This document shows positions 10,829 through 21,370 of a DNA stretch of 64,000 nt, in pieces; within the stretch, counting starts at the first letter, position 1; every line of letters starts with the position of its first letter. Both the position numbers and the translations under genes were made by a program. The stretch lies in the NCBI RefSeq assembly GCF_034314105.1, contig NZ_JAVIWJ010000001.1, forward strand, positions 188,501-252,500. The letters are read 5' to 3'. The notes beneath the pieces are model-generated. The model was not told where the DNA came from, did not search any database, and saw only the letters and a list, made by a program, of their open reading frames with translations. The stretch comes from Pseudomonas sp. AB6 (GTDB lineage: Bacteria > Pseudomonadota > Gammaproteobacteria > Pseudomonadales > Pseudomonadaceae).

Positions 10829-13693
10829 TCAAGCCTCTTGATAGCTCTCAATCGATGGGCACGCGCAGATCAGGTTGCGATCACCAAAGACATTGTCGAC
10901 GCGACCCACTGGCGGCCAGTACTTGCCATCAATCAACGAGGCGACGGGGTACACCGCTTGTTCGCGGCTGTACGGGTGAGTCCACTCGCCAACGATTTCG
11001 GCCGCCGTGTGTGGCGCGTTTTTCAGCGGGTTGTCTTCCTTGTCCAGCGCGCCACTTTCCACTGCACGGATTTCGTCGCGGATACAGATCATGGCGTCGC
11101 AGAAACGGTCCAGTTCTTCCTTGGATTCGCTTTCGGTTGGTTCGATCATCAAGGTGCCGGCCACCGGGAACGACATGGTTGGCGCATGGAAGCCGAAGTC
11201 GATCAGGCGCTTGGCGACGTCATCAACGCTGATGCCGCTGCTGTCTTTCAAGGGGCGCAGGTCGAGGATGCATTCGTGTGCCACCAGACCATTGCTGCCG
11301 GTGTACAGCACGGGGTAATGCTCTTCCAGGCGACGCGATATGTAGTTGGCATTCAGAATCGCCAGCTGTGAAGCTCGCTTGAGGCCAGCCCCACCCATCA
11401 TGCGGATGTACATCCAGGTAATCGGCAAAATGCTTGCGCTGCCAAACGGTGCCGCGCAGACCGCGCCCACCTTGCGCTCCATCGTGGCGTGGCCCGGAAG
11501 AAACGGGGCAAGGTGCGATTTCACGCCAATCGGGCCAACCCCTGGACCGCCACCGCCGTGGGGAATGCAGAACGTTTTGTGCAGGTTCAGGTGCGACACG
11601 TCGCCCCCGAATTTGCCCGGCGCGCAGAGGCCAACCATCGCGTTCATGTTGGCGCCGTCGATGTATACCTGACCGCCGTTATCGTGAACGATGCCGCAGA
11701 TTTCGCGAATGCCTTCTTCGAACACGCCATGGGTCGACGGGTAAGTGATCATTAGCGCCGCGAGGTGTTCGCGGTGCTCAATGGCTTTGGCGCGCAGGTC
11801 TTCGATGTCGACGTTACCGCGTGCATCGCAGGCGGTTACGACCACTCGCATACCGGCCATGTTGGCGGTCGCGGGGTTGGTGCCGTGGGCAGAAGATGGG
11901 ATCAGGCAGATGTCGCGGCGTTCGTCGCCACGGCTTTGGTGGTAAGCGCGAATCGCCAGCAGACCGGCGTATTCACCTTGAGAGCCGGCGTTTGGTTGCA
12001 GCGAAATGGCGTCGTAACCGGTGGCGGCGCAGAGCATCGTTTCCAGTTCGTCGGTCAATTGCTGATAACCCAGGCTCTGCTCGGCAGGGGCAAACGGGTG
12101 CAGATTACCGAACTCGGCCCAGGTGACCGGGATCATTTCGCTGGCGGCGTTGAGTTTCATGGTGCACGAGCCGAGCGGGATCATGGTGCGATCCAGCGCC
12201 AAGTCCTTATCAGCCAATTTGCGCAGGTAGCGCATTAGCTCGGTTTCGGAGTGATAACGGTTGAACACCGGGTGGCTGAGGATTGGCGATTGGCGCACGA
12301 GCGCGGCAGGCAGCTTCGATTTGGCATCGTTAGCCAGTGCGTTGAAGTCCGGCAGTTTTTGTCCATCAACCGCAAATAACTGCCACAGGGCTTCAACGTC
12401 GGCCTGTTGGGTGGTTTCATCGAACGACAGGCCAAGGCGCTGGGCGTCGATTTCACGCAGGTTGATCTGTTGCGCGCGGGCCTTAGCGTGCAGGGTCGCG
12501 GTGTCGGCGCCGGTGACCAAGGTCAAGCTGTCGAAGAAGAACGCCTGCTCGACGTTTAAGCCCAGCTGGCTCAGCCCTTGAGCGAAAATCGCGGTCAAGT
12601 GGTGTGTTCGCTTGGCGATCTGTATCAGGCCACGGGGTCCGTGGTAGACCGCATACATGCTGGCAATGTTGGCCAAGAGCACTTGCGCGGTGCAGATGTT
12701 GCTGGTGGCCTTTTCGCGGCGGATATGTTGTTCGCGGGTTTGCATGGCCAGACGCAGCGCAGACTTGCCATGGCGATCAACCGACACCCCGACCAAACGG
12801 CCAGGCATGTCGCGCTTGAACGCGTCGCGGGTGGAAAAGTAAGCCGCGTGCGGACCACCAAAACCCAGTGGTACGCCGAAACGTTGTGCACTACCAATGG
12901 CCACGTCTGCGCCGAATTCGCCAGGCGGGGTCAGCAAGGTCAATGCCAGCAGATCCGCGGATACCGCCACCAGTGCATGGGCAGCATGGAAGCGTTCGAC
13001 CAGTTCACGGTAGTCGAATAGATCACCGTTGCTCGCTGGGTACTGCAGCAGCGCGCCAAAATATTCACCGACCTCAGTCAGTTCGCTTTCATCCGCGACC
13101 ACGACGGTAATCCCCAGCGGTTCAGCACGGGTGCGCAGAACATCGACGGTCTGTGGATGGCAATGGATTGAGGCGAAAAACAGATGGCTGCTCTTGTTCT
13201 TGCTCAAGCGCTTGCAGAAGGTCATGGCTTCGGCGGCAGCGGTCGCTTCGTCGAGCAGCGATGCGTTGGCGATCGGCAAACCGGTCAGGTCGCTGATCAA
13301 TGTCTGGAAGTTCAACAATGACTCCAGGCGGCCTTGGGAAATCTCGGGCTGATATGGCGTGTAAGCGGTGTACCACGCTGGATTTTCCAGCAAGTTGCGC
13401 AGGATCGGAGCAGGGGTATGGGTGTTGTAATAGCCCTGGCCAATGTAGGTTTTGAACAGCTGGTTTTTGCTGGCGATAACTTTGATTGACGCCAGTGCAT
13501 CCGCTTCGCTTTGCCCCGGGCCCATGTCGAGGACGCTGGTGCCCTTGATGCTTTCCGGGATGATAGCGGCGCTCAACGCTTCTAGCGAGTCGAAGCCCAA
13601 GAGGCCGAGCATGGCTTTTTCGTCAGCTGGGCGAGGGCCAATATGGCGCGCGATAAATTCGTTAGCGGTGTTTAACTCGATACGGTCAGTCAT
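10829..13693 (-). CDS. gcvP: Glycine dehydrogenase (decarboxylating), P protein
   Basis: A 954-residue PLP enzyme that decarboxylates glycine and loads the remaining aminomethyl group on the lipoyl arm of GcvH. It shows the duplicated two-lobe structure of long GcvP. The N-terminal half begins [20 protein letters not shown]. The C-terminal half carries the PLP lysine in [18 protein letters not shown] together with the glycine-rich loop. Full length for the family (E. coli 957). The ATG at 13693 lies 10 bases after the gcvH stop, so the two are co-translated. Confidence 0.98.
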   Translation of the reverse strand: MTDRIELNTANEFIARHIGPRPADEKAMLGLLGFDSLEALSAAIIPESIKGTSVLDMGPGQSEADALASIKVIASKNQLFKTYIGQGYYNTHTPAPILRNLLENPAWYTAYTPYQPEISQGRLESLLNFQTLISDLTGLPIANASLLDEATAAAEAMTFCKRLSKNKSSHLFFASIHCHPQTVDVLRTRAEPLGITVVVADESELTEVGEYFGALLQYPASNGDLFDYRELVERFHAAHALVAVSADLLALTLLTPPGEFGADVAIGSAQRFGVPLGFGGPHAAYFSTRDAFKRDMPGRLVGVSVDRHGKSALRLAMQTREQHIRREKATSNICTAQVLLANIASMYAVYHGPRGLIQIAKRTHHLTAIFAQGLSQLGLNVEQAFFFDSLTLVTGADTATLHAKARAQQINLREIDAQRLGLSFDETTQQADVEALWQLFAVDGQKLPDFNALANDAKSKLPAALVRQSPILSHPVFNRYHSETELMRYLRKLADKDLALDRTMIPLGSCTMKLNAASEMIPVTWAEFGNLHPFAPAEQSLGYQQLTDELETMLCAATGYDAISLQPNAGSQGEYAGLLAIRAYHQSRGDERRDICLIPSSAHGTNPATANMAGMRVVVTACDARGNVDIEDLRAKAIEHREHLAALMITYPSTHGVFEEGIREICGIVHDNGGQVYIDGANMNAMVGLCAPGKFGGDVSHLNLHKTFCIPHGGGGPGVGPIGVKSHLAPFLPGHATMERKVGAVCAAPFGSASILPITWMYIRMMGGAGLKRASQLAILNANYISRRLEEHYPVLYTGSNGLVAHECILDLRPLKDSSGISVDDVAKRLIDFGFHAPTMSFPVAGTLMIEPTESESKEELDRFCDAMICIRDEIRAVESGALDKEDNPLKNAPHTAAEIVGEWTHPYSREQAVYPVASLIDGKYWPPVGRVDNVFGDRNLICACPSIESYQEA

Positions 13694-13702
13694 GTCTATT
13701 CC

Positions 13703-14086
13703 TCAAGCCTCGGCGTTGGCTTTGATCAAGCGGTCGTACGCGCCTTGATCGAGCAAGGCGTGAATGGCGTCAGCATCTTCAGGGATGAAACGAAAGAACC
13801 AGCCCGCGCTGGATGCATCTTCGTTGACCAGCTCAGGAGTGGTTTCGAGGGCAGTATTGACTTCAACCACCTCACCATTTAGCGGCATGTTTATGCTGCT
13901 GGCGGCTTTGACTGACTCCACTACCGAGACTTCAGCGTGTTGAGTGTAGGCCTGCAGCTCCGGAAGTTGCACGAACACCACGTCGCCTAGCGATTCCTGT
14001 GCATACGGGGTGATGCCAACAGTAACGCTGCCATCAGCTTCAGCACGTAACCATTCGTGATCAACGGTGAATCGCAACTCGCTCAT
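13703..14086 (-). CDS. gcvH: Glycine cleavage system H protein
   Basis: A 127-residue lipoyl carrier that shuttles the aminomethyl intermediate among the P, T and L proteins. The lipoyl lysine is K60 in VVESVKAASS, with the expected acidic E three residues before it and the beta-barrel motif VGITPYAQESLGDVVFV. First gene of the operon. A sigma-54 type promoter and three GcsR-type dyads lie directly upstream, so induction by glycine through GcsR is expected. Confidence 0.97.
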   Translation of the reverse strand: MSELRFTVDHEWLRAEADGSVTVGITPYAQESLGDVVFVQLPELQAYTQHAEVSVVESVKAASSINMPLNGEVVEVNTALETTPELVNEDASSAGWFFRFIPEDADAIHALLDQGAYDRLIKANAEA

Positions 14087-14144
14087 AAAAACTCCTCAAA
14101 GGCGCAAAAGCTCGTGACCGGCACGAACGTAATGGCGAGTTCAT

Positions 14145-14160
14145 AGCAATTTTGCGGCCA
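14145..14160 (-). promoter_or_regulatory. Sigma-54 (-24/-12) promoter of gcvH
   Basis: On the minus strand the sequence reads TGGCCGC-AAAA-TTGCT. This matches the TGGCAYR-N4-TTGCW consensus with the invariant GG and GC at the correct 10-base spacing; one position (G for Y) deviates. A start site about a dozen bases downstream would give a leader of about 48 bases before the gcvH ATG. The neighbouring gene encodes a sigma-54 dependent activator, which supports the call. Confidence 0.75.
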
Positions 14161-14224
14161 GTGTCTAAATATTGTTTTAAATCATATAGTTATGAGATTT
14201 TTAACATCGACATGTTTTGTCCGC

Positions 14225-14242
14225 TGTAGCGGAATCGCTACA
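14225..14242. promoter_or_regulatory. GcsR-type operator, promoter-proximal site
   Basis: TGTAGCG-GAAT-CGCTACA is a perfect 7+4+7 dyad. It agrees with the 18-bp GcsR site reported upstream of the P. aeruginosa gcs2 operon (TGTAACG-N4-CGTTCCG, from memory). The centre is about 100 bases upstream of the predicted start site. Confidence 0.7.
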
Positions 14243-14305
14243 GTTAAACCTGTCTGGAAAATGCCTATGGGATCAGGGCCTTGCGTTGCGCGGCGTGCAG
14301 GGTTC

Positions 14306-14323
14306 TGTAGCGAATTCGTTCCG
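14306..14323. promoter_or_regulatory. GcsR-type operator, middle site
   Basis: TGTAGCG-AATT-CGTTCCG differs from the published P. aeruginosa site by a single base in the left half and is identical in the right half. It is separated by one base from the distal site, a 19-base repeat period. Confidence 0.7.
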
Positions 14324-14324
14324 C

Positions 14325-14342
14325 TGTAGTGGTTTCAGTACA
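14325..14342. promoter_or_regulatory. GcsR-type operator, distal site
   Basis: TGTAGTG-GTTT-CAGTACA has the same 7+4+7 layout with weaker symmetry. Together with the middle site it forms a close tandem pair, suitable for cooperative binding of the activator hexamer precursor dimers. Confidence 0.55.
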
Positions 14343-14385
14343 GTTCAGAGAAATAACCTTCCCTGAAGGAGCCAACCTTTGGGCA

Positions 14386-15894
14386 TCAACCCTTTCCGGA
14401 AATCCCATACTTGCGCAGCCGGTGAGCGATGGCGGTGTGGGAAGTTTGCAAACGGCTGGCAAGTTGGCGAGTCGAGGGGTAGCTGACGTAGAGCTTTTCT
14501 AGCAAAGTTTTTTCGAAGTCTTCGACCGCCTGTTCCAAGCTGGCGACTTCGCCGTCGGTCTGGCGCGCTACTGAGGTGCCCGCGATGTCCAGGTCGCCGA
14601 TGTCCACCAGCGAGCTTTCGCAAATCGCCGCCGCGCGGAAAATCACGTTTTGCAACTGGCGCACATTGCCGGGCCAGCGATTACTGAGCAGGGCCGGGTA
14701 GGTGCCCGGCGTCAGGCGGCAGATAGGCCGTTGAATCTGCGCGCAGGCTTGCTCCATGAAATAGCGCGCCAACAGCAAAATGTCTTGCCCGCGTTCACGT
14801 AGCGGCGGCACCTCAAGGTTAAGCACGTTCAGTCGATAAAACAGGTCCTCGCGAAAGGTGCCTTCGTTGACCATCTTTTCCAAGTCTCGGTGGGTGGCGC
14901 TGAGGATCCGTACGTTGACCTTCACTTCCCGGTCGCCACCGACGCGCCGGAAGCTGCCGTCGTTCAAAAACCGCAGCAGCTTGGCTTGCAGGTACGGCGA
15001 CATTTCGCCGATTTCATCGAGAAACACCGTGCCGTGGTTGGCCATCTCCATCAGTCCGGGTTTGCCGCCACGTTGGGCGCCAGTAAAGGCGCCGGGGGCG
15101 TAACCGAACAGTTCGCTTTCGGCGAGGTTTTCCGGGAGTGCGGCGCAGTTGAGCGCCAAAAACGGTGCCGCATGGCGGGCACTGATGGCGTGACAGGCAC
15201 GGGCCACTAGCTCTTTGCCGGTGCCGGTTTCGCCTTGAATCAGCAGCGGCGCGTCCAAAGCAGCGACGCGCAACGCTCGCGTCTTCAACGTGCGGATGGG
15301 CTGCGACTCGCCTAGCAGTGAGTCAAAACCCTCGGAATGGTCATGGTGCAGCGCGGCCAAGCGTTCACCAATGCGGCTCGGCAGGTACAGGGTGAGCAAT
15401 GCCCCAGCGTCAGTGATCGGCGTGGCGTCCAGCAGGAGAGCTTCGCCGTTGAGCGTGACTTCGCGCAATGGCAGGCGAAAACCGTTTTCCAGCAGCGCCG
15501 TATGCAGACCGGGATCAGCGAACAGCTCCGCCACAGATTCGCCCGCAGGCTCACGGCCGCAGAGCGCAATTAGTGCAGGGTTGGCAAGCAGTATGCGGCC
15601 GTTGCTGTCCAGCGCCAAAACCGGGTCGGTCATGGCGGCGAGCAGGGCATCAAGCTGAAGGTGCCGCCGTTGGCCGGGAAGGATGTCGACCACGGTAATC
15701 GCCTCGACACCGCGCACTCGAAACAGCCGGTCTTTCAACTCTTCCAGCACTTGCGGGCTGAGGGTGGGGGCGTCGATGTATACGTTCGGCGGAACCATCT
15801 CCACCGCGTCCAGATTCAGATTGCGCCCGCCGAGAATCGCCAGCACTTCCTGGGTAATGCCAACGCGGTCGATGAAGCAGACGTGGATACGCAT
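14386..15894 (-). CDS. gcsR: TyrR-like sigma-54 enhancer-binding protein GcsR
   Basis: A 502-residue transcription activator. Domains: N-terminal ACT domain (about 1-75, [21 protein letters not shown]), PAS domain (about 80-190), AAA+ domain with Walker A GETGTGKE (221-228), the sigma-54 contact loop GAFTGA (268-273), Walker B VFLDEIGE, and a C-terminal TyrR-type HTH (about 455-500, [25 protein letters not shown]). The GAFTGA loop separates it from E. coli TyrR, which lacks it. In P. aeruginosa GcsR turns on the glycine cleavage operon in response to glycine. The adjacent operon with sigma-54 promoter and dyads makes the same job likely here. Confidence 0.92.
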   Translation of the reverse strand: MRIHVCFIDRVGITQEVLAILGGRNLNLDAVEMVPPNVYIDAPTLSPQVLEELKDRLFRVRGVEAITVVDILPGQRRHLQLDALLAAMTDPVLALDSNGRILLANPALIALCGREPAGESVAELFADPGLHTALLENGFRLPLREVTLNGEALLLDATPITDAGALLTLYLPSRIGERLAALHHDHSEGFDSLLGESQPIRTLKTRALRVAALDAPLLIQGETGTGKELVARACHAISARHAAPFLALNCAALPENLAESELFGYAPGAFTGAQRGGKPGLMEMANHGTVFLDEIGEMSPYLQAKLLRFLNDGSFRRVGGDREVKVNVRILSATHRDLEKMVNEGTFREDLFYRLNVLNLEVPPLRERGQDILLLARYFMEQACAQIQRPICRLTPGTYPALLSNRWPGNVRQLQNVIFRAAAICESSLVDIGDLDIAGTSVARQTDGEVASLEQAVEDFEKTLLEKLYVSYPSTRQLASRLQTSHTAIAHRLRKYGISGKG

Positions 15895-15960
15895 GGGGCG
15901 AATGAGTGTTCCGGCGGCGAGGGCGGCAATTATGCCAGTAAATTGGGTGGTGGCGTGGCA

Positions 15961-15989
15961 GGCGCTTCGCCAACAAGTTGGCTCCTAAA
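15961..15989. repeat. REP-like half element upstream of gcsR
   Basis: GCTTCGCCAACAAGTTGGC followed by TCCTAA is the same core as the left arm of the palindrome between gcvP and sdaA. Here only a decayed second arm (GGTGGCGAGAGGC, around 15999-16011) follows. It lies between gcsR and the DUF5064 gene, downstream of the latter. Confidence 0.7.
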
Positions 15990-16020
15990 GAGCGAACGCG
16001 GTGGCGAGAGGCTTTGTAAA

Positions 16021-16377
16021 TTACTTCAGATGCTCAGGCTTCACCGGCTCACCCGATTTAAGGGCGAGCTTTGCCCGGACGTCTTCGAACATTTCGTCGT
16101 ATTGCTTGTGCATCGCCAGCGGCAGGGTCGCGGTGTGCGGCAAGCCGTGTTTGATTGCGATCTTGTTGGCCACGCTGGCGAAGTTGAAAGCGCTGTCACG
16201 CGGCAGATCAAACGTATCTTCGAACGCGTCGCCGTTGACATCGCCGACCATGGAGAAATGCATGTAAGCGCCGTCTTTTGGGTCTTGATGCACTTCGTAG
16301 TGGATATGGATGTCATACCCGAAGTCATCGGGTTGCAGCGCAGCGCGAGTGATATACAAATGACCTGGCTCGTACAT
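16021..16377 (-). CDS. DUF5064 family protein
   Basis: A 118-residue soluble protein starting MYEPGHLYITRAALQPDDFGYDIHIHYEV. The N-terminal beta strands (HMYEPGHL, DDFGYDIHIHYEV, YMHFSMVGDVNG) followed by DTFDLPRDSAFNFAS resemble the Pseudomonas-restricted DUF5064 family as I recall it. No signal peptide or catalytic motif is visible and the function is unknown. The frame is open 15 codons further upstream, but the ATG at 16377 has AGGAGC-type SD bases before it. It is about 60 bases after arcC on the same strand, so it may be the distal gene of the arginine deiminase operon. Confidence 0.8.
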   Translation of the reverse strand: MYEPGHLYITRAALQPDDFGYDIHIHYEVHQDPKDGAYMHFSMVGDVNGDAFEDTFDLPRDSAFNFASVANKIAIKHGLPHTATLPLAMHKQYDEMFEDVRAKLALKSGEPVKPEHLK

Positions 16378-16437
16378 GTGCGTTGCTCCTTTACGGTACA
16401 AAAGTGTAGGAATAGACCACATGGTCGCTTCCCAGGT

Positions 16438-17367
16438 TCACCGATAGTGAATGCCTTGTCTGGCGGTGCTGATCCGGGTTCCGGCATAACCGTTGACGAT
16501 GTCTTCGATGTCCGCCAGCGAACCGATCACGGCCTCTTTTCCGGTGTTGCGCGCGAATTCGCAGGCAGCCTGCACTTTAGGCCCCATCGAGCCTGCGGCA
16601 AAGCCCAGTTTTTCCATGTCGTCGGGATGAGCCTGGGCGATGGCCTTTTGCGTCGGCTTACCCCAGTCGATAAACGCTGAATCAACGTCAGTGGCAATCA
16701 CTAGCAAATCGCAGTCCAGTTGCTCCGCCAGCAAGGCCGAGCACAGGTCTTTATCGATCACGGCTTCCACGCCTTTGAGCTTGCCGTCTTCGCCATACAT
16801 TGTCGGAATGCCGCCACCGCCGGCGCAAATCACGATGCTGCCTTTCTCCAGCAGCCATTTGATCGGGCGAATTTCGAAGATGCGCTTGGGTCTCGGGCTG
16901 GCTACAACGCGCCGGTACTTGTCACCGTCTGGGGCAATGCTCCAGCCTTTTTCTTGAACCAGGTGTTCGGCCTCTTCTTTTGAGTAGATCGGGCCGATGG
17001 GTTTGCTCGGGTGCTGAAACGCGGGGTCGTTACCATCCACTTCAACTTGAGTCAGCAGAGTGGCGAGCGGTTTATCAATGGGTAGCAGATTGCCCAATTC
17101 CTGCTCGATCATATAGCCGATCATGCCTTCGGTTTCTGCCCCAAGCACGTCAAGCGGGTATGGAGATACCGAAGTGTAGGCGGCCGCTTGCAGGGACAGT
17201 AGGCCGACTTGCGGGCCATTGCCGTGAGCGACGACCAATTCATTGTGGTGGGATATTTTGGCGAGTTGTTCGGCGGCGATGCGAATATTGATCCGCTGAT
17301 TGACAGCCGTCATCGGCTCGCCACGACGGAGCAGGGCGTTACCACCCAGAGCAACGACGATACGCAT
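16438..17367 (-). CDS. arcC: Carbamate kinase
   Basis: A 309-residue enzyme. It makes ATP from ADP and carbamoyl phosphate, the energy-yielding last step of the arginine deiminase pathway. Recognised by [40 protein letters not shown], the [25 protein letters not shown] stretch and [13 protein letters not shown], all standard for the amino-acid kinase fold of ArcC. It follows arcB after 75 bases that include a short hairpin. Confidence 0.97.
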   Translation of the reverse strand: MRIVVALGGNALLRRGEPMTAVNQRINIRIAAEQLAKISHHNELVVAHGNGPQVGLLSLQAAAYTSVSPYPLDVLGAETEGMIGYMIEQELGNLLPIDKPLATLLTQVEVDGNDPAFQHPSKPIGPIYSKEEAEHLVQEKGWSIAPDGDKYRRVVASPRPKRIFEIRPIKWLLEKGSIVICAGGGGIPTMYGEDGKLKGVEAVIDKDLCSALLAEQLDCDLLVIATDVDSAFIDWGKPTQKAIAQAHPDDMEKLGFAAGSMGPKVQAACEFARNTGKEAVIGSLADIEDIVNGYAGTRISTARQGIHYR

Positions 17368-17404
17368 GGTGGTTTTTCCTTTTTGAAGTTAGCGCAACCC
17401 CTGT

Positions 17405-17425
17405 GGAGCCGCCAATAGTGGCTCC
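17405..17425. repeat. Short hairpin between arcB and arcC
   Basis: GGAGCC and GGCTCC pair across a 9-base loop in the 75-base arcB-arcC gap. The words GGAGCC and GGCTCCT also occur in the REP-like family of this window, so it may be a degraded copy. It may also adjust expression between the two genes. Confidence 0.4.
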
Positions 17426-17442
17426 TGAAGTCTTGTTGCAAC

Positions 17443-18450
17443 TTATCCTGCCAATGCCGCTACCAAGATTGCTTTAATCGTGTGCATGCGGTTTTCCGCT
17501 TGCTCGAAGGCGATGTTGGCTGGGGATTCGAAAACGTCTTCGGTCACTTCCACGCCGTTGGCCAGGTTTGGGTAGCGGCTGGCGATGTCTTTACCGACTT
17601 TGGTTTCGCTGTTATGAAACGCAGGCAGGCAGTGCATGAATTTAACCCGTGGGTTGCCCGCCGCTTTCATCATGGCGCTGTTGACCTGATACGGCAGCAA
17701 TTGCTCGATGCGCTCATCCCACGCTTCTACCGGTTCGCCCATGGACACCCAAATATCGGTGTGGATGAAATCGACGCCTTTGACCGCTTCTTTCGGGTCT
17801 TCGGTGATGGTGATGCGTGCGCCGCTTTCCTCGGCGAAGACTTTGCATTGGGCGATGAAATCCTCATGCGGCCACAGCGCTTTAGGTGCGCCGATACGCA
17901 CGTCCATGCCCAGCTTGGCGCCGATCATCAGCAGTGAGTTGCCCATGTTGTAGCGCGCATCGCCCAGGTAGGCGTAGCTGATGTCGTGCAGCGGTTTGTC
18001 GCTGTGTTCGCGCATGGTCATGGTGTCGGCGATCATTTGCGTTGGGTGAAACTCAGCGGTCAAGCCATTGAAAATAGGTACGCCGGCGAACTTGGCCAGT
18101 TCCTCGACGATTTCCTGCTCAAAACCACGGTATTCGATGGCGTCGAACATGCGCCCGAGAACCCGTGCGGTGTCTTTCATGCTTTCCTTGTGGCCGATTT
18201 GCGACGACACCGGGTCAATGTAGGTGACGTGCGCCCCTTGGTCGTGGGCCGCTACTTCGAATGCGCAACGGGTGCGGGTCGAGGTTTTTTCGAAGATCAG
18301 TGCAATATTTTTGCCTTTGAGGTGTTGCTGTTCGGTGCCTGTGTATTTCGCGCGCTTGAGATCGCGGGACAGGTCGAGCAAATAGTGCAGCTCACGGGTG
18401 GTGTGGTGCATCAAGCTCAGCAGGCTGCGATTACGCATATTAAAAGCCAT
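17443..18450 (-). CDS. arcB: Ornithine carbamoyltransferase, catabolic
   Basis: A 335-residue enzyme. In this operon it splits citrulline by phosphorolysis to ornithine and carbamoyl phosphate. Carbamoyl phosphate site: [12 protein letters not shown]; ornithine site: HCLPAFHN; also [12 protein letters not shown]. The start at 18450 ([17 protein letters not shown]) has AAGGGAG at proper spacing. The ten upstream codons of the open frame overlap the arcA stop region and are less likely. Placement between arcA and arcC marks the catabolic enzyme, not the biosynthetic argF. Confidence 0.95.
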   Translation of the reverse strand: MAFNMRNRSLLSLMHHTTRELHYLLDLSRDLKRAKYTGTEQQHLKGKNIALIFEKTSTRTRCAFEVAAHDQGAHVTYIDPVSSQIGHKESMKDTARVLGRMFDAIEYRGFEQEIVEELAKFAGVPIFNGLTAEFHPTQMIADTMTMREHSDKPLHDISYAYLGDARYNMGNSLLMIGAKLGMDVRIGAPKALWPHEDFIAQCKVFAEESGARITITEDPKEAVKGVDFIHTDIWVSMGEPVEAWDERIEQLLPYQVNSAMMKAAGNPRVKFMHCLPAFHNSETKVGKDIASRYPNLANGVEVTEDVFESPANIAFEQAENRMHTIKAILVAALAG

Positions 18451-18480
18451 GTTTAATCTCCCTTGAAAGTGGGCAAACAA

Positions 18481-19737
18481 TCAGTAATTAACCGGGTCAC
18501 GAACGATTGGGCAGGTCATGCAGTGGCCACCGCCGCGACCTCGGCCCAACTCACTGGCGCTGATGGTGATGACCTCGACGCCAGCTTTGCGCAGCAGGGT
18601 GTTGGTGTAGGTATTGCGGTCGTAACCGATGACCACGCCTGGCTCTAAGGCCACGACGTTGTTGCCGTCGTCCCACTGTTCGCGCTCAGCGGCAAAGCTG
18701 TTGCCACCGGTTTCCACCACCCGCAGGGTTTTGAGATTGAGCGCTGCGGCGACGGTGTCGAGGAAGTTGGTGTCCTCGCGACGGATGTCGATGCCACCTG
18801 GTTTGCTTTCGTCAGGGCGCAAGCTGAAGGCGACGATTTGTTTGACCACGTCCGGGAAAATCGTTACCAGGTCGCGGTCACAGAAACTGAACACGGTGTC
18901 TAGATGCATCGCTGCGCGGGACTTTGGCAGACCGGCGACGATCACCCGTTCAACCGCGTTGTACTTGAACAAGTTCCGCGCCAGTTGGCCGATGGCTTGA
19001 TGTGACGAGCGCTCGCCCATGCCGATCAACACCACACCATTACCGATGGGCATTACGTCGCCACCTTCAAGGCTGGCGTTACCGTGATCTTCATCCGGGT
19101 CGCCGTACCAGATACGGAAATCCGCGTTGACGAACTCAGAGTGAAATTTGTAGATCGCGCTGGCGAGCAACGTTTCCTGACGCCGCGCGGGCCAGTGCAT
19201 CGGATTCAAGGTAACGCCGCCATAGATCCAGCAAGTGGTGTCACGGGTGAATATCGTGTTTGGCAACGGCGGCAGAATGAAGCTGGAATGCCCCAGGAAA
19301 TCGCGGAATATCTCTAGAGTCTTTCCGCCGAAATCGCTCGGCAGGTCATCTGCAGACACGCCGCCAATCAAGTATTCGGCGATCTTGCGCGGCTCCAGGC
19401 TGCGCATCCAGGCGTTGGTCTCGTTGATTAAACCGATGCCGACGGAGTTCGCACTGATCTTGCGCTCCAAAATCCAATCGAGTGCTTCGGGCGTCGCCAC
19501 GATATCGGTCAGCAGATTGTGCATTTCCAGCACATCGACGCCACGCTCACGCATTTTGGTGACGAAATCAAAATGGTCGCGCTTGGCCTGATTGACCCAT
19601 AGCACGTCGTCGAATAGCAGTTCATCGCAGTTATTTGGAGTCAGGCGTTGGTGAGCGAGGCCGGGTGAGCAGACCAAGACCTTTTGAAGCTTGCCTACTT
19701 CAGAGTGGACGCCAAGTTTGACGGGTTCAGCGGACAT
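18481..19737 (-). CDS. arcA: Arginine deiminase
   Basis: A 418-residue cytosolic enzyme that hydrolyses arginine to citrulline and ammonia. The catalytic cysteine is C406 in GGGHCMTCP, with the acidic and histidine residues in [26 protein letters not shown] and [10 protein letters not shown]. Length equals that of the P. aeruginosa enzyme. Second gene of the arcDABC operon, 33 bases after arcD. Expected to be induced when oxygen is low. Confidence 0.98.
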   Translation of the reverse strand: MSAEPVKLGVHSEVGKLQKVLVCSPGLAHQRLTPNNCDELLFDDVLWVNQAKRDHFDFVTKMRERGVDVLEMHNLLTDIVATPEALDWILERKISANSVGIGLINETNAWMRSLEPRKIAEYLIGGVSADDLPSDFGGKTLEIFRDFLGHSSFILPPLPNTIFTRDTTCWIYGGVTLNPMHWPARRQETLLASAIYKFHSEFVNADFRIWYGDPDEDHGNASLEGGDVMPIGNGVVLIGMGERSSHQAIGQLARNLFKYNAVERVIVAGLPKSRAAMHLDTVFSFCDRDLVTIFPDVVKQIVAFSLRPDESKPGGIDIRREDTNFLDTVAAALNLKTLRVVETGGNSFAAEREQWDDGNNVVALEPGVVIGYDRNTYTNTLLRKAGVEVITISASELGRGRGGGHCMTCPIVRDPVNY

Positions 19738-19770
19738 TTCTGTACTCCTCCAATGACATGAGCAGGGGTG

Positions 19771-21201
19771 TTACAACAGGGTCAGAAAACCGGCGTAAAG
19801 GCCATAGGCAGCAGCCAGCGCCCCGATCAGCACGACGGCAAAGATCAACTTCTCCAGGTTGGTAAAAACCGGTTGGCCGAGTTCACGTTTGGCTTTGGCA
19901 AACAGAATCACGCCGGGTGCATAGAGCAGGGCCGAGAGCAGCAGGTATTTCACGCCGCCGGCATAAATCAACCAGACCGCATAGATCAGCGCGACGGCAC
20001 CGATAAACAGGTCTTTCTTGCGTTCGGCGATGGCCTTTTCGTAGGTTTCGCCGCGCACCGCTAACAACACGGCATAGGCTGCGGACCACAGATACGGGAT
20101 TAAAATCATCGAGGTCGCGAGGTAGATCAGCGACAGATAAGTGCTGGCAGAGAATAAAGTGATGATCAGGAATACCTGAACCATGGCGTTGGTCAGCCAC
20201 AGTGCATTGGCCGGTACATGGTTGGCGTTTTCACGCTTTAGGAACGCTGGCATGGTGTGGTCTTTGGCTGCGGCAAACATGATTTCCGCACACAGCAAGA
20301 CCCACGACAGCAGGGCGCCGAGCAGGGAGATGATCAAGCCCACGCTAATCAATACCGCGCCCCAATGCCCGACTACATGCTCAAGCACGGCAGCCATTGA
20401 TGGATTCTGCAGTTTGGCCAATTCTGGCTGAGTCATGATGCCCAGCGACAGCACGTTCACGAACACCAGAAACAGCAACACGGTGATGAAACCAATGATG
20501 GTGGCCTTGCCCACATCCGAGCGCTTTTCGGCCCGGGCGGAAAAGATGCTTGCGCCTTCAATGCCAATGAACACCCAGACGGTGACCAGCATCATGTTGC
20601 GCACCTGATTCATCACGCTGCCCAGGTCCGGGTTCTTGATACCCCAAATGTCAGCGGTGAAGATGTCTAGCTTGAAGGCGAAGATCGCAATCAAGACAAA
20701 CAGCAACAGCGGCACGACTTTGGCAACGGTGGTGACGAGGTTTATAAACGCGGCTTCTTTGATCCCGCGCAGCACCAGAAAATGTACTGCCCACAACAAA
20801 ATAGAGGCCCCCACTATTGCGGCTGGGGTGTTGCCTTGACCGAAGATCGGGAAGAAATAACCGAGGGTGCTGAACAGCAGAACGAAGTAACCGACGTTGC
20901 CTAGCCACGCGCTGATCCAGTAGCCCCAGGCTGACGAAAAGCCCATGTAATCGCCAAAACCGGCTTTGGCGTAAGCGTATACACCACCATCGAGGGTGGG
21001 TTTACGGTTGGCCAGGGTTTGGAACACGAACGCCAGGGTCAGCATGCCGACGGCAGTTATTGCCCAACCCAGTAAAATGGCGCCGACGTCGGCGCTGGCG
21101 GCCATATTTTGCGGGAGCGAGAAAATCCCCCCGCCTATCATCGAGCCCACTACCAAGGCCACTAGCGCGCCGAGTCGAAGTTTGCCAGGAGAATCAGACA
21201 T
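19771..21201 (-). CDS. arcD: Arginine-ornithine antiporter
   Basis: A 476-residue inner-membrane exchanger of the APC family that brings in arginine and exports ornithine. About 12-13 TM segments are visible. The family hallmark GSMIGGGIFSLPQNMA is at the N-terminus, and FSSAWGYWISAWLGNVGYFVLLFSTLGYFFP identifies the basic amino-acid antiporters. First gene of the operon. Upstream is an ANR-type dyad. Confidence 0.96.
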   Translation of the reverse strand: MSDSPGKLRLGALVALVVGSMIGGGIFSLPQNMAASADVGAILLGWAITAVGMLTLAFVFQTLANRKPTLDGGVYAYAKAGFGDYMGFSSAWGYWISAWLGNVGYFVLLFSTLGYFFPIFGQGNTPAAIVGASILLWAVHFLVLRGIKEAAFINLVTTVAKVVPLLLFVLIAIFAFKLDIFTADIWGIKNPDLGSVMNQVRNMMLVTVWVFIGIEGASIFSARAEKRSDVGKATIIGFITVLLFLVFVNVLSLGIMTQPELAKLQNPSMAAVLEHVVGHWGAVLISVGLIISLLGALLSWVLLCAEIMFAAAKDHTMPAFLKRENANHVPANALWLTNAMVQVFLIITLFSASTYLSLIYLATSMILIPYLWSAAYAVLLAVRGETYEKAIAERKKDLFIGAVALIYAVWLIYAGGVKYLLLSALLYAPGVILFAKAKRELGQPVFTNLEKLIFAVVLIGALAAAYGLYAGFLTLL

Positions 21202-21260
21202 CGCGCAGCTCCATCCAAGAGAAGGAATTCACAACGGTAGTTCAATCGCTGTACGGGCAG

Positions 21261-21274
21261 ATGACGCAGATCAA
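21261..21274 (-). promoter_or_regulatory. ANR (FNR-type) box upstream of arcD
   Basis: On the minus strand TTGAT-CTGC-GTCAT matches the TTGAT-N4-ATCAA consensus at 8 of 10 defined positions. The centre is 66 bases before the arcD start codon, which allows a class II position (-41.5) with a leader of about 25 bases. ANR control of the arc operon is established in P. aeruginosa. Confidence 0.65.
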
Positions 21275-21370
21275 GTAGTTATCTTATTGCCGTGACAATC
21301 TGTCGCTGGTGCCTGCAGGCAACTGGGGCAACCTGGACCACATAACTCGACACGCTATCGTTGCTCTATT

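Larger units (their letters stand above)
14087..14385. other. Control region of the gcvHP-sdaA-gcvT operon
   Basis: No gene. It lies between gcvH and the 3' end of gcsR, both on the minus strand. It contains a -24/-12 element about 60 bases before gcvH and three 18-bp dyads between 14225 and 14342 (given separately). This is the standard layout of a bacterial enhancer upstream of a sigma-54 promoter. No glycine riboswitch was recognised in the short (about 48 base) expected leader. Confidence 0.7.

Noticed and set aside
14087..14385. Glycine riboswitch before gcvH
   Set aside because: No tandem aptamer-like conserved cores seen. The expected leader after the sigma-54 start is only about 48 bases, too short.
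15661..16680. 339-codon plus-strand frame across gcsR, the REP element and DUF5064
   Set aside because: Spans two real minus-strand genes and a repeat; no family signature.
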